In this document: piece after piece, positions 45,129 to 57,760 of the stretch
Layout: every line of letters begins with the position of its first letter
How positions within the stretch are numbered: position 1 is the first letter of the stretch
Origin: Polyodon spathula
Lineage: Eukaryota; Chordata; Actinopteri; Acipenseriformes; Polyodontidae
NCBI RefSeq assembly: GCF_017654505.1
Contig: NC_054536.1
Span: 12,765,794-12,829,793 of the forward strand
DNA: 64,000 nucleotides
Direction: 5' to 3'
The notes under the pieces: model-generated
The model's input: only the letters and a program-made list of their open reading frames with translations
Databases searched by the model: none
What the model was told of the DNA's origin: nothing
Position numbers and translations under genes: made by a program

Positions 45129-45989
45129 CGCATGCGCAGTAACTAAACAACACCTTGCCAGAACTACAGTAATTCTCCAACAGAAATTCAATTCTATCTA
45201 GTTTTAACAAAGACAAAACAAAGGTAAAAATAAAAGTTTTCACATGCATAACTCATTCGCCATGGGTCAGGCCACTTTTGTGGTCAAACTATTTATTTAT
45301 TTTTTTTTGGTTTGTTTGTTTGATATTTTTATGACAAAACCTGTTGTGTCTATTTTACAAATTGCTGCAGATTACTGCACACGTTTCTTTAACATTACGT
45401 TTTATATTATTAACAAACTTAATTGATAGTACAAATGTTTATATTTAATTTATAATGTTGTGTACGTGACAACCTCTGTAACCAGTACACTTCCCAGACT
45501 TATCCAGTAAAATCCCCTTTCTCCCATCTCAAAACATTTCCTAATCCTTGGGAAGTGTGACGTACGAAAATAAGAATCTTAGAATAAAAATTATGATAAG
45601 AAAAAATGTAGTGTTACAAGCCACGTCTTTCTCTATACCTTATCAAATGGAAAACACACCCTGTTCTTAAGTACTTAAATGTGGCGTGTTCGATCTGCAT
45701 GCTTCTGCCGTTTCAGCAGATTTGTTAATTACTGGGCAACACAAAGCAACAGGACTTTGGAAGCAACTGTAGAAATAAAACAGTTTTTTTTTTTTTTACC
45801 TTTGTATTTGGTTATGGCGCTAGCGGTTCTTTCCAAATGCACAGGTCAGGAAGCACACCGAGTCTGCTTTAGTTTCACTTTCCTTATTTATAAACTGAAG
45901 TGTGATCTGCAAAACACTGATCTACAAATCACATGACGAATTCCCAGAAGCACATCAAACTGAGGTCTGCTGTTTAAACATCATCTCAT

Positions 45990-46145
45990 TATCACGTGTA
46001 AGAGAGCGTAAATAAATAATTATTAGTATTATTTTAACCGAGCCCCGTTCCTCATAGTTGGTTACGGCCTTGAATATCCGTGGTCAGTTCTTTTGGGTCA
46101 AAGCACGTGAGTCAATAACGGAAGGAAGCAGCTGATTGGTTATTG
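45990..46145. promoter_or_regulatory. Cluster of promoter-type motifs upstream of otulin
   Basis: Within 150 bp there are two CACGTG E-boxes (near 45995 and 46106), an AP-1-like GTGAGTCAAT, an ETS-like ACGGAAGG and an inverted CCAAT (ATTGG near 46136). The region is more CpG-rich than its surroundings. It may be a promoter or enhancer for the minus-strand otulin gene. Weak, motif-only support. Confidence 0.3.
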
Positions 46146-46720
46146 ACAGGAATGCAGCCCGTTTATGAAACTATTCTGTCATCAGCCACAATTACTTTAA
46201 ACTTGACATATTTCATTGTGAATGCCTTAAGAGGCTACTTATTCTATCAGATTGAACACTTTACTTGCAAAACCTTATGATTCATTTATTGACCAAGGTT
46301 TAAGGACTCTTCTGGACCTAGCAACTCTTGCCAGCACAGAACTGCTTACCTAATCAACCCAGGCATTGCTAAAGTTAGTCCCTCGTTATTCTGAAAAACA
46401 AGCTGCCATACACTCTACTATCTTAATTGATATGTATGTGGCTGGGTGAGTGTGTGCGCATTTAATCGCCTATTAGTACAGTGTACGGCTTTCAAATATG
46501 GCGTTCATTATGCTACAGTGTTGTTACTGATTTCTAAATGATAATGGATGAATGTATAATGTTATACCAACAATTAAGCAGGCTAAGGTTGTCATTCCTG
46601 AAGATGCAATTCTGCAATAGCAATGTATAATTTATTTCCTGACTGAGGTTTGAGACAGAGTAGCAGCATATCTCTGCAGTCATTATCCAACCAGCACCAG
46701 TTCACATTCACACGACTCAC

Positions 46721-46790
46721 CTGTAGTTCACCATTTTACCAACAGGTGGCACCGCAGCAGTATAAAGCGCATATGGGGGAAAAACAATAT
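46721..46790 (-). other. otulin: Candidate 5' UTR exon of otulin
   Basis: On the minus strand an excellent donor (CTACAG then GTGAGT) lies at 46721/46720, 2.1 kb upstream of the acceptor-like TAG at 44619 that directly precedes the first otulin ATG. Joined, the leader would carry a short upstream frame, ATGGTGAACTAC then AGA TGA, whose stop overlaps the otulin ATG. The upper end is a guess. It also contains a CTCF-like motif. Inference only. Confidence 0.3.
46738..46756. promoter_or_regulatory. CTCF-like motif upstream of otulin
   Basis: CCAACAGGTGGCACCGC resembles the CTCF core CCASYAGRKGGCRS. It lies between otulin and otulinl, where a boundary element would be reasonable. Motif match only. 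Confidence 0.3.
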
Positions 46791-49700
46791 ACAGCATTCA
46801 ATTGATATTAAACTATTTATCAAAAGCTATATCCCACTGAAGGACTGTACCTGGATTTCTATCAAAGCTCTGATATGAGTTGCTTGTACCCTTTCAGTGT
46901 TTACAGCAGTTCTCCACTACTGAGATTTTTTTTTTTTTTCATATAGCAATCTCTTTCTGGCTTTCAGCTTACTGCAGGGATGATTGGGGGATTCTAAGCA
47001 ACTGTACTGTAGGAGCACCTCATTCCTGAAAGCCATGGGAACTGTGAACTTCATTCAACTTAAAAATAATGTCAGCCTGTGTTTTTACTGGGTTGAATTG
47101 CTAAGAGAGGCTGGTACAATGGTTCTCCTTTTTAGTGCATCTAGACTTTTTAAAAATGATTCTCAAGTTGTACAGTATGGAATGACTGCCAGAAAACACT
47201 ATTGTTAAAAAAATAAATAAAAAGAAACAATGGCTCCATAAGCACTCTATTGAGGGGGCATCTCTTCCATCTGAACACACAATAGAAGAACTGAGGAATC
47301 TTTTGTTTTTTTTTGTTTGGCAGTTTTACATTAATGAATTAGAAATCAATAACAGGCAACATGTTTTTTTTTTATTTATTCATATTGTGTAATATAATTC
47401 ATGTAGTACTTGTATACAGACAGAACATTGGAATTTCAAATATGGCACACACTTCTGTTTTGTGTTTTGTAAATGGTCTGTCCTTGTGGTTTTCAAATGC
47501 AATCACTGGCAATATATAAATGTTGCATCTCCCTGTTTTATGTCAGTAGACACTATTTTGTGTGAATGTAACCATAACTGCCTATAGCAGGCTTACATAC
47601 TTGGTCCAAATGTGCCACAACAGTTTGTTAACAGTTAACTGGTAAATAAATGACTTGACATAGTTTGCAGAGCCCACATAGTTTTATAAAGGGGTTTCCA
47701 AACAGAATGCAGTTTGTAAACACTGGCTTATGTGGTTTCGGTGACCAAAAAGCTCTACATCTAATTTTGTATTTTTTTTTTTTTTTTTGCATCAACAGTT
47801 TAATTTAAAGAACACAATCTGTTTTGCCCTTTTAAGATTGCCCTATGGTACGGTACAATATTAAAACAGACCTTCTTGTTAGTATAGGGAATCAAATCTT
47901 ACACATTTCCTCATCATGGCGTTTACTACAAGTTAGAAATAGAGAGAATATTGAGAATATTGAGAAATAGAAAATGTGTTTTATTGGAATGCCAAACCCA
48001 CATGTTCTATTATTATTATGACTATTATCACTACTACTCCAAGGGAACTCAAATCCGGTACACAATGTTGTATTTAGGATACCAAGGCATTTTAAAAACA
48101 ACTATCTTACAACATTATACTGTACGTAGGAAAATATAGCAGAATTGAATATTCCCATTGTTATCAATGGCTTTATTCCAGCCATGTAAATGCTGGACTT
48201 AATCTGACAGTACTGAATACAGATACAGCACAGAATATCGTGATAGAAGTAAACTCCAGAAAGCATTATGAATGTCATAAGTATCTTCAGGTATTAATGA
48301 TATAAGTCCCTTGAGGAACAGTACAGTGCTTGTGAATGAATCACTTCGTATTTGAGAAATATGTAGTTGCCACGGTACCCTAGAATTCAATACCCAGGAC
48401 CGCTGTTTGCTGTGATAAGTTTCTGAAATTAAATGGAAAACTTGATGGCATATAAGATGTATTGCCCTGAAGGCTGAGATAGTTTGCACCAGTATTTCAT
48501 TATGTGTGACATGTGATTCAAATTCAGGGCACAATCCTGCTATGCTTAGTATAAATAGTACTGGTTTACAGTTTACAGCTGAGGTTACGGAATACTAATA
48601 CCCAAACCCTTTCTCCAGGCTTCCCTGGTACTCAAATTACGTGATTTATTTCTGATAAGTTGTCAATAGAGAATGAGGGTCTGTTTTTTGTGAAATGCTG
48701 GACTGTGTGTACATAGGGTACTGCTTCTGCCATCAACATCACATGCCTTAGAGACTAACACTTGATGTGTTACTACTGAAAACACACACAGCAGTGGGCA
48801 ATACAGCACATATTTATTCAGTTCTCAAATGTGAAAGCAAAACAGCTGTAATATATTACATCTGATTAAATGCAGTTGGTAAAAAAACAAACAATACAGT
48901 GTGATGCGCTACAGGAACATTTACATAAACATCTAAATGTGTACTAACATGTCAATAAAGGGAAAACACGGTTTTAATGCACACTAGTAAAAACAAAAAC
49001 AAAAGTACATGTATGTTTCGGTAATGTTGTAGATTTGGTCCCTAACGACACAACAATGTCATGGAGTGTATTTAATGAGCGTTTTCTAGTTTCAGAAAAC
49101 CTGGGACTTTCAGTTTTAATGTTTCAGTCATTTTTTGTCTTTTTTTTCAGACACAAGATGAAATTAGATAATGAAAGAAAATAACAAATCTGTGGTTTAA
49201 GGCATGTGGACACTTGGCCTTGTGCCTCACAGCGCACCAAGACATTCCCTTAATCACAACAACACATGCCATGTTGTGGTTTACATTTTTCACATTATTT
49301 CCTTATATGATTAAAATTAATTAACATTAAAAAACAAATCAGAAAACATATTTTACAGAAAATAAAATAAAATGCCATCCACCACTTCCACAGTGCACAG
49401 GGTAAGCATTGCTCCATAACCCCAAGCAAACTTACTGGCTGATCAATTCCAATGAAAAGCTTCAAAGTCTATTAACCTGTCACTGGGATGAAATGCCTTA
49501 TGGCCCCTGAGAATTTTTTTGCATATTTAAATGAAAAGTCAAATATTGACCATTAACATTTATAAAGGGGATCGGAAGCTTTCCAGAACGGAACTCTTTG
49601 AATAAAATCTCAAATGATATTCATGCGCGATACAACATATTGGACTCCATTCAAATGATCTAAACGATGGTGGAACTACTGCTGTCCATTAAACAACTAA

Positions 49701-50483
49701 ATGCTGTATGATGCTCCCTGCTACTGTACATATTTTTACAGCCAGAGAAGCACATGCACTGTTAGCTGTTCCATTTTCAAAAATAATGTCAGTAACTTGA
49801 GAAGCAGCTTTTTTTTTTTTTTTTAGATACGCCACTGTTTAGATAAACTGAATGGACCCTGTTGTCTAAAAGTCCAATCACATAAATGACTCTTTTTCTC
49901 CCTCACTACAGCACCTATGTAGGAGGTTGATAGGAAAGGTTAATTAGTACCTGTTCTTTATGGCTCTCTGAGTAATGACCCCCTCACTACTTTAATATTC
50001 TGTATCATAGCAGACCTTCTGATCAAAGGATCATTCCCATTAGAGATGCTTTTAACAGCAAGGGCTTGGACTCAATGACACACTCACTGCTGGAGTATGT
50101 GGCACTCAGTTAAAGTTATTAAAAAAGTTCAAATCAAACTGGATACTATTAATTTAGTATTACTACCCTCAATTCAAGTGCATTACCTGTGTTTTGTTTA
50201 AAATATTTAACAGCATTTTTTTTTTTTTTTACACTCTCCTTTCCAAATATATACATTATGACTTCATAGTCCTACGAAGATTTGTCAAAAAAAGATTCCT
50301 ATATTATGTGGTTGCTACTGTACCTAGCAGGAAGTGCTGCCACAAGGAAATGTTTATAGAACCACTATATTAAACAACTTAAAAAACAAACAGGGCTGTG
50401 ACCTGCTCCATCATGACTCAATACTGACTATCACCAGCACCAAGCATGATTTACTCAGAGGCTCTTGTGGTTTCATCCTCTAC

Positions 50484-53400
50484 CTATTGATGGGTAACAG
50501 GTATGTTATAATGTCTGTCATCTTCTGTCAGGAGGGTGATCTTGTGCCAGTCCTTCCCACATACATCAGTGAAACTAACTTCAAATTCCTCTGTGCCATA
50601 CTTGTACAGTCTGAAGGTTTGGATGTGCAGCTCTAAGGTGTATCCAAGAAGAAACATCTCAATCTGTAACAAAAAAAAAACAAACATCCTATTTGTTTAT
50701 TACATTAACAGATTTAAACATTGACATGTTTTTCAAGTTTTTTTTTTTTGCATTTTATAAAGCCAGTGAGTTGGGGAGGGGGCAAATGGGTAAATCCCAC
50801 CTGTTTCTAAGCAGAAAGGGTTAGTGCTCTTTACTGAGATTTCAACTGGGAGAGCTGGCAGCTTTTTAATGATTTGATCGTAATAAAGTACATGAATAGT
50901 CATGCATTTCAAGCAAGTGGAAGTAGTTTCCAATTTTGCTGATGTTACCTTTCCAGGGATTGTGTAAACACTAGAGCCAGGTTTTAAGTAAGCACAATCG
51001 AATCAGGTCCTTTCACATTTACATCGACAGAATGCAAACTTGGGTGAAGCCTTAGTGCTACTGCTGGAAATAAACCTTACTAACACATTTAAAGATGAGT
51101 GTAAAAAAAAAACATCCATACAAAAATTGTTATGATCATATGAAAATTAAAAGGGATATTAATGAAGCTTTTAAAGTAAAGTTAAACCCCAAAACAACTA
51201 CTGTATGCCAAGTCACTCAATCAGTTTGGAACTGTGAATGGATTGTCTGGTTTATTTCAAAGCTTAGTTTACCTGCTCAAGTCCACCAGAGTCACCAATG
51301 GTGTTCAGGTGGTTTAGCATGAAGCTAAAAGGGTCTAAAGATGTGTCCCTTGAGAAAAGGATTGCACAGAAATTGGGGACATCTTGCCCGTGCCTCATCC
51401 CCTCAGACATCTCAATGGCCTGGTAGAGCATGAGGAATTTCACTGCCTCGTACATCTTGTACTCGTTTGCTTCATCCATGAACAGGAGCTTGCAGGCCTT
51501 TTCACGTGCCTTCTTATCCTTGAGTCCATAAATATCAGCCCACTATGGACATATTAAAACATTACAACAATCCCATGAAATATGTAGGGGATATCCAGCT
51601 ACATACAGGTTGTAACCCTCTTAGGATTTAAATGCCCCTTACAGGAAAATGTCCAACTAACAGAATTTGTAAATGGGTGTTATTTCCCACTAATACAAAA
51701 CAAAGCTGTATTTATTAATATATTCTATATAGTTAAAATGGAAAAACAAAACAAAAACACACAATAATACATACACTGACTTCACCTTGCTAAAATGCAA
51801 GTATGCTGATAACACCAGTACACTTGTACATTATGCATGTGCATTTCTGTGGAAGTGTCCAAAGCTGCAGTAACATGTGAATCTATCTACAATGTAGTGT
51901 ACATTTTACAAATAAAGTGCCTTAATTACCACAACTGCATGGGAAGTGTAAAGTTACTTGCTACACTTTAAGTGACTGTTTAGAACAACCATTCAGTGTT
52001 TCTCTGGGGGAATTTCTCTTGAGGAAACACTGAAAAAATATGAGTGTATTAAACATATCAAGTCTGGACATGCACATGAATGGAGAACACCACTTGCCCT
52101 GCACCCAGAAATGTGTTTCTATAAGACCCCTGCTGAGTCTGGTCTGAACTAAAAGGTAAACTGTTATCCCTCCATGACTGCATTATCACACAAAATAAAG
52201 AGGATACCCTATTCACACTACCTACAGTACTGGACATAACTTCAATTAAAAATGTAATAATTGTGCACTGTTTGAAACAAAATGGACAAACCATTTCAAA
52301 ATATTTACACACAATAGAATTTGTCACAAAATAAACAATTTGTTGTAGCTTTAACCATTTACATATAAAACAACAACAACAGTTATAGAGGGTTTAGTGA
52401 CAGCCATGCTGTCTTCCAGACCAGGGATTCTCAAACTGGGGCCCGGGGATCCCTAGGGGTCGGCAACATTACTCTATGGGGTTCCTGGAAAAATCTGGAA
52501 TCTGCTTCTTTTGTACAAGAATATGCAAATGTTCTTTCACTGTAGTCGTGAAAGACAAGCCTTGGGATTTTCTACATAAAACATGGACTTGTATTTTATC
52601 AATTTCTTGACTTTATTCTACAGAGGTCTGACTGTTGTGGTGGTGAGAGAGGCCTTATGACACTAACAGACAATATTCCACTCAAAACATTTACATTTAT
52701 AGCAGTCCAGTATGGCTTTCTTGTTTGTGATTAGCCTTGTCTCCAGTCTTCAGTTGGGGTCCCTCCCTATTCAAAATAGGTTTTAAAAAGGATGTCCCAT
52801 AAACAAAAACGTTTGAGAGCCTCCACTGTAGACCACTAATTGTCTGAAAGGTGTAGTTTCTGGTTGTCTCTATTTTAGAATAAGCTTAGTTTGCTTTAAA
52901 TCTGTAACATTTGCTTTAAAACTGTAACATCTATGAACACAACTTTAGTAAAAGGCCATATAGATTACCTGAAACTTCAACATGTCTACGCATTTACGTA
53001 GCTTATAAAAAGCTTTTGGTCCTGTGTATTTTTCTGGTCCGAAGCTGTACTGCTGTATCCAGTTGCAGCCTTGTGAGTAAAACAGCTTCTCAGGGAGCTG
53101 CACAGCACCAATAGAACAGGAGAAAAGAAAAAAGTTATCCTCACGAACACTATAGTAAAAAAAGGAATACCTCATACTACTGTATCTACAGTTTCATTAA
53201 TACCTCAGAAAATAATTCCAAAAACTAAAGTTTGGTTGTGGTTGAAAAATGACATTAGTTAGTAAGACCAGGACAAAAAAATCAAACCAGAGACAGCTTT
53301 TTAAAACACATATAATAGTTATAAAAACAGGTATGAATTTAAAAAAAAGGAATATGAATATGTACCAATGTAAAAAGATACCTTTGTGATATCTTGTTCT

Positions 53401-56400
53401 TTCATCCAGGATGGAAAGGGGATGCCATTGTTGAGCACCTGAAACAGTGTCGCTCTCAATGCACAGTAGTTGTCTCCACGAACTCTGCAAATGTACCTAA
53501 TATTATGTACCCTGTAGATTTCTCCATAGGCCTGAAAACAGATCAATGTAGAATCATGGAGACCACAATGATAAACAAATGATCATGTACCTAAAGCTGT
53601 ATTAGAGGGGTTCAATAAAACAACAAGAAGTTGCAGTAAATCCCCCAATGAAAATGTCATGAATTACAATAACATGCACTCTAACTGCTACACTAAGATT
53701 GCTTCCAAGCACCACTGGAAAAATGCTCAAATGTTTGGTGGGTTCTTTTATTTATCATCGACTCCCTCATATACATGTATGGTAAAAACACTGCCCCCAT
53801 TCGCCCCTTTGTGCTACTGACAACCTAATTCCAGTTTGTAATAAAGGTGTTAGGTACTAAAGCCAGGTTGATATTGGGCTATTTTTTACTGTGGAAACTT
53901 ACGTTATCATCCCTGATTATTGACAAGAGACACGACTCATCTGAAAAATGTTAGTTACATTGCACTTGTTAGATAAACAAACTCCCCATGAACGTTCATA
54001 GAGTAATGTGTTTATATTACTGAAGATGACCAGAAAATAGCTAAAGCCCACCTCAAATAGCCCGACTCAAGCCGTCCCGACTCATCTCATCTGAGTTTGC
54101 ACAGATTCTGTGATCAGTTGTGCTCCGTTTTGGTTTCATGTCACAATTAAGTTTTTCCTGACTGGGAGTCGCACACTACTAAGACTGAATTAGACTGACC
54201 ACAACTAGATACTGGTGATTACTATGTATGAAAATGTAATTAACACTGCCCTGTATACCTTTTTGTATTAACGACCCTCATATTATGCATGGCAACGTAT
54301 GATGACTAGAGGGCAGAGATAGCGCCGCGAGGCAACCAAAAAGAAGCACCTAGCCTATTCATTTAGCTATTGACCATTTAACTGTGCAAACGTTTCAGGC
54401 AGTTCTTGACTTTTTGTATGGTTTGTCTACTGCACTTTAGCCTTTGGTAAATACAATCCAACCTGTTAATTTTTATTTTACTTTGGCGGGGTTTTTTTCT
54501 CAGTTTGTGGATCTAGGGGCTTGTGATTTGTGACCTATTGGAGATCGGCGCACCGGTTACTTCTGTTTTAGTACAGTAAGAAAATATAGGCTGCCAGTAG
54601 ACTGATCATAAAAAGATGAATTGATCATTTACCTTTGATTAGTAAATGTCTAAAAAAACTATTCAAATGTGCACATATCTGGTATTTTTCAATTTGGAGC
54701 AATTCAAGACTAATGTATTTTTCCCTGTGGAACTAAAGCTATCAATATTTTGCCATCTTGTAAGACAAGTCACGTCACTTAAACCTGCTTCACCATTGGT
54801 TGACACCCTTATGACTAATCGGTCCAAGTCAGTCTTGGTCAGCAAATGCCGCACACAGACAGACTGATCACATCTGAACGAAACTGGGTCTGAAAAAATC
54901 TGAAGACGTCCCGACTGAAATCTTCATAATCTTGGTTTTAAGGGCATGCACACTGCTACCATTCATGCAGACTGTGTACAGTCAGTTGAGATGAGATTAG
55001 ATGAGTCGGAACGGCTTGAGTTGGGCTGTGTGCGGCGGGCTTAACTCACCCGGTTAATCGGTCATCCACATTCATGGTATAACATCAGTGAACTTTTAGA
55101 TAGTCATGTATTTAATGGGTTATATTTGAGTAGCATGGAAAGGACTCTGTAGGATTGTTTATACCTTCCTTATTTGATCAGCATGAGGTGTCATTCCTTT
55201 CCATTCCAGTTCACAGTATTCTAGTAGATCCATTGCTGGGGCTACACTGAGACTTTCTGACACCAGAAGAGAGAACAAAACACTAAAGTACTATACAGTA
55301 TAAATGCAGACACAGATACACAATTGTGAGTCATACATGAAAGAATTCTTACTTTTGGTCATCCCTGGGAAACATCCTTTGTAACTGAAATGAAAGAGGG
55401 AAAGACTAAGTCAATACATCCCCATACTTTACAATCAATATACAATATGTTGTGGTGAGCAAGGATGTTCTGGGATTTGGGTAATTCGGGACCCTGGCTT
55501 ACTGTAAGATATATTGTGAAGTATCTTGTTTGGTTATAACACATTGCATGTTTTCTGCCCTTAGTGTCTACTGTAAATCAACTAAACAGCATCAGATATA
55601 ATATATTTAAAAAATGTATTTGTACAACAAGATATACCGGTAATGTTTTTTAATAGGATATGAACTATAAAAAGTACAGTGCCAATATGAAAAAGCAATC
55701 CCAGTAAATATTGACAATTATGCACAAAGAGCTATCAAAACCCAAAAGGCCTATAAAAGGAATTTTGTTTTTTTAATGACGTCACTACAAGGATTTGTTT
55801 TGCTTCATGTATCATCTGGGACCTGAGAGGAATGGTCATAAAGTGGAATGTCACAAGTAATAAAATACTGCTGTAAATGTTCAGTTTTTAATTTATGGCA
55901 CTGAAATACCATTGTTGCCTGTGACACAGCTCCCGAGTGTCTTCTGATAGATCCTAGTAGCACTCACATAAGACATGGCAATAAATCAAAAGGAAACTTG
56001 TTGTGTATTGATGATGATGTTGTCTGGCTACGCGTTAGGATAAGGATCTACTGTAACATGGGCAATACATTATTAATGTAAAATAACAGGTTTTAAGTTG
56101 CAGATATTAATTAAATGTAATAAAGTGTTCCCTCATTTGCCCTTGTCTACACAATTATTGAGTGCCAATAAATAACAAGCTGACAGTGAAGATTTAATTT
56201 AGAAACCCAAACTAATCAAACTAACTAAAATCACTCATATGGTATTTTATACATAACTACTTGTATAAAACTTAACTTGATTAACACTGGAGTTATCATT
56301 TACAAACTTCTGAAAATCCTACCCATTATCTCTTAAAAGTGATTGCAGCTTAAAAAATAATTCCATAAATGTCCCCTTCAATGTACATCCATTCATTATA

Positions 56401-57727
56401 TGGGGCTCAAATGGTAGTTTAGAATGAAATCTATGTTTTAAAACACATGTACAGGTATTTTCATCTTAAAACATGCTTTCCAGAAGTACAATAAGATAAA
56501 TAAATCTCAGTCTGCAGCCTTGCTTTCTGACTGTCTTGCACTTTTATAGTCATTTCACCTACAGTAACCAACAGCTGCTTTTCCTAATAACTGACAATGC
56601 TTTGCAGCCAGTGAGATGCTTGACTCAAAGACACTGTTGAGGTCAAATGGCCCAGGAAGTGTAACAGATTTCCCTAGAAGGGAAGACAAGCTGAGAACTT
56701 ATGTTTACCTACTGTAGTACCAGATGCTATGCTTTAAAATGAAAACACATGCTTGAGATATTATGTTTCTTCTGAAAGTGTACCTGTGAGACCTGAAATT
56801 CAATGGAATTGCATGACAGGTAAGATTTATTAAAGCATTTTGTTAGCTACAACCACTTTAAGGTAGGGCTAAGGAAAGGTCATGTATATGCAATGAATCA
56901 TGCCACCACTAGCAGTGCGGCAGTAAAAATGTCAGTGCCGCGGATGAGAGAAAAAAAAGTTCATTGCCATGGATTGGTACTCTATTGTACAGATGAGGAC
57001 AAACGAGAGAAAGGCAGCTGTTCTTGTTGAGAAAAAACACATTTTTAAAAGGCTTGTTTCTGTTTCATTGAATCCTTGCCATCAGAAAACATTGTAAAGG
57101 GAATTACTTGTATTTTCCCAGTATTGGTACAGCTCTCACTATACTTTGTTGTGCTTATGGAGTCTTGTTGTACATGTAGCAGTTTTAGGAATGTTTAAGA
57201 AAGTTATTTTCCTTAGTGCCATTTTCAGGCTAAACCCGCTTTCACAAAACCAATTGAAATACATTTTATAAAACTCTTTTTATACCAGCTTCAGAAAAAA
57301 ATTGCTCTGTGAACTTAGTACATTTCATGAGAAAGTGACAACTTGTTCTTTTGATGAATGGGGTGACGTTGTTTATACTGGTATTTCCATAAATCCACTG
57401 AAGCATGTTGAAATATACAATGTAAATAGATAAATCCACAAACTGACAAATGTTGTGCTACAATGATCTTTTAATAAAATACTTTAATTTCCAAACCAAA
57501 GACTCATCTGGGATACTTGAAGAGACCCTGTGAATTTGAGAAAATGAAATTCAAACTAACTATGAAGTACTGTTTTAAGTGCCTCTAATTTGTTCTTGTG
57601 ACAGGAAGAACCCTGTCGCTGGTTCTTGTGCAAATGTGTGCAGCTGGGATGCAGAACAGGAGACAAGTTGCTAGGCAACCAACTGAGCAGTTTGGCTTGC
57701 CTCATGCTAAGCTGATTCGGATTGGCT

Positions 57728-57760
<33 letters not shown>

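Larger units (their letters stand above)
44640..50483. other. Intergenic region between otulin and otulinl
   Basis: It holds the otulin upstream region (CA repeat, candidate promoter motifs, candidate leader exon) and, at the right, the otulinl 3' flank. Several poly-T tracts occur (46926, 47296, 47770, 50215). Complementary AATAAA sequences near 48815 could end the otulinl transcript. No other conserved coding exon was recognised. Confidence 0.5.

Noticed and set aside
46984..47208. 74-codon plus-strand open frame between otulin and otulinl
   Set aside because: No similarity, no splice context, and typical of chance frames in this spacer.
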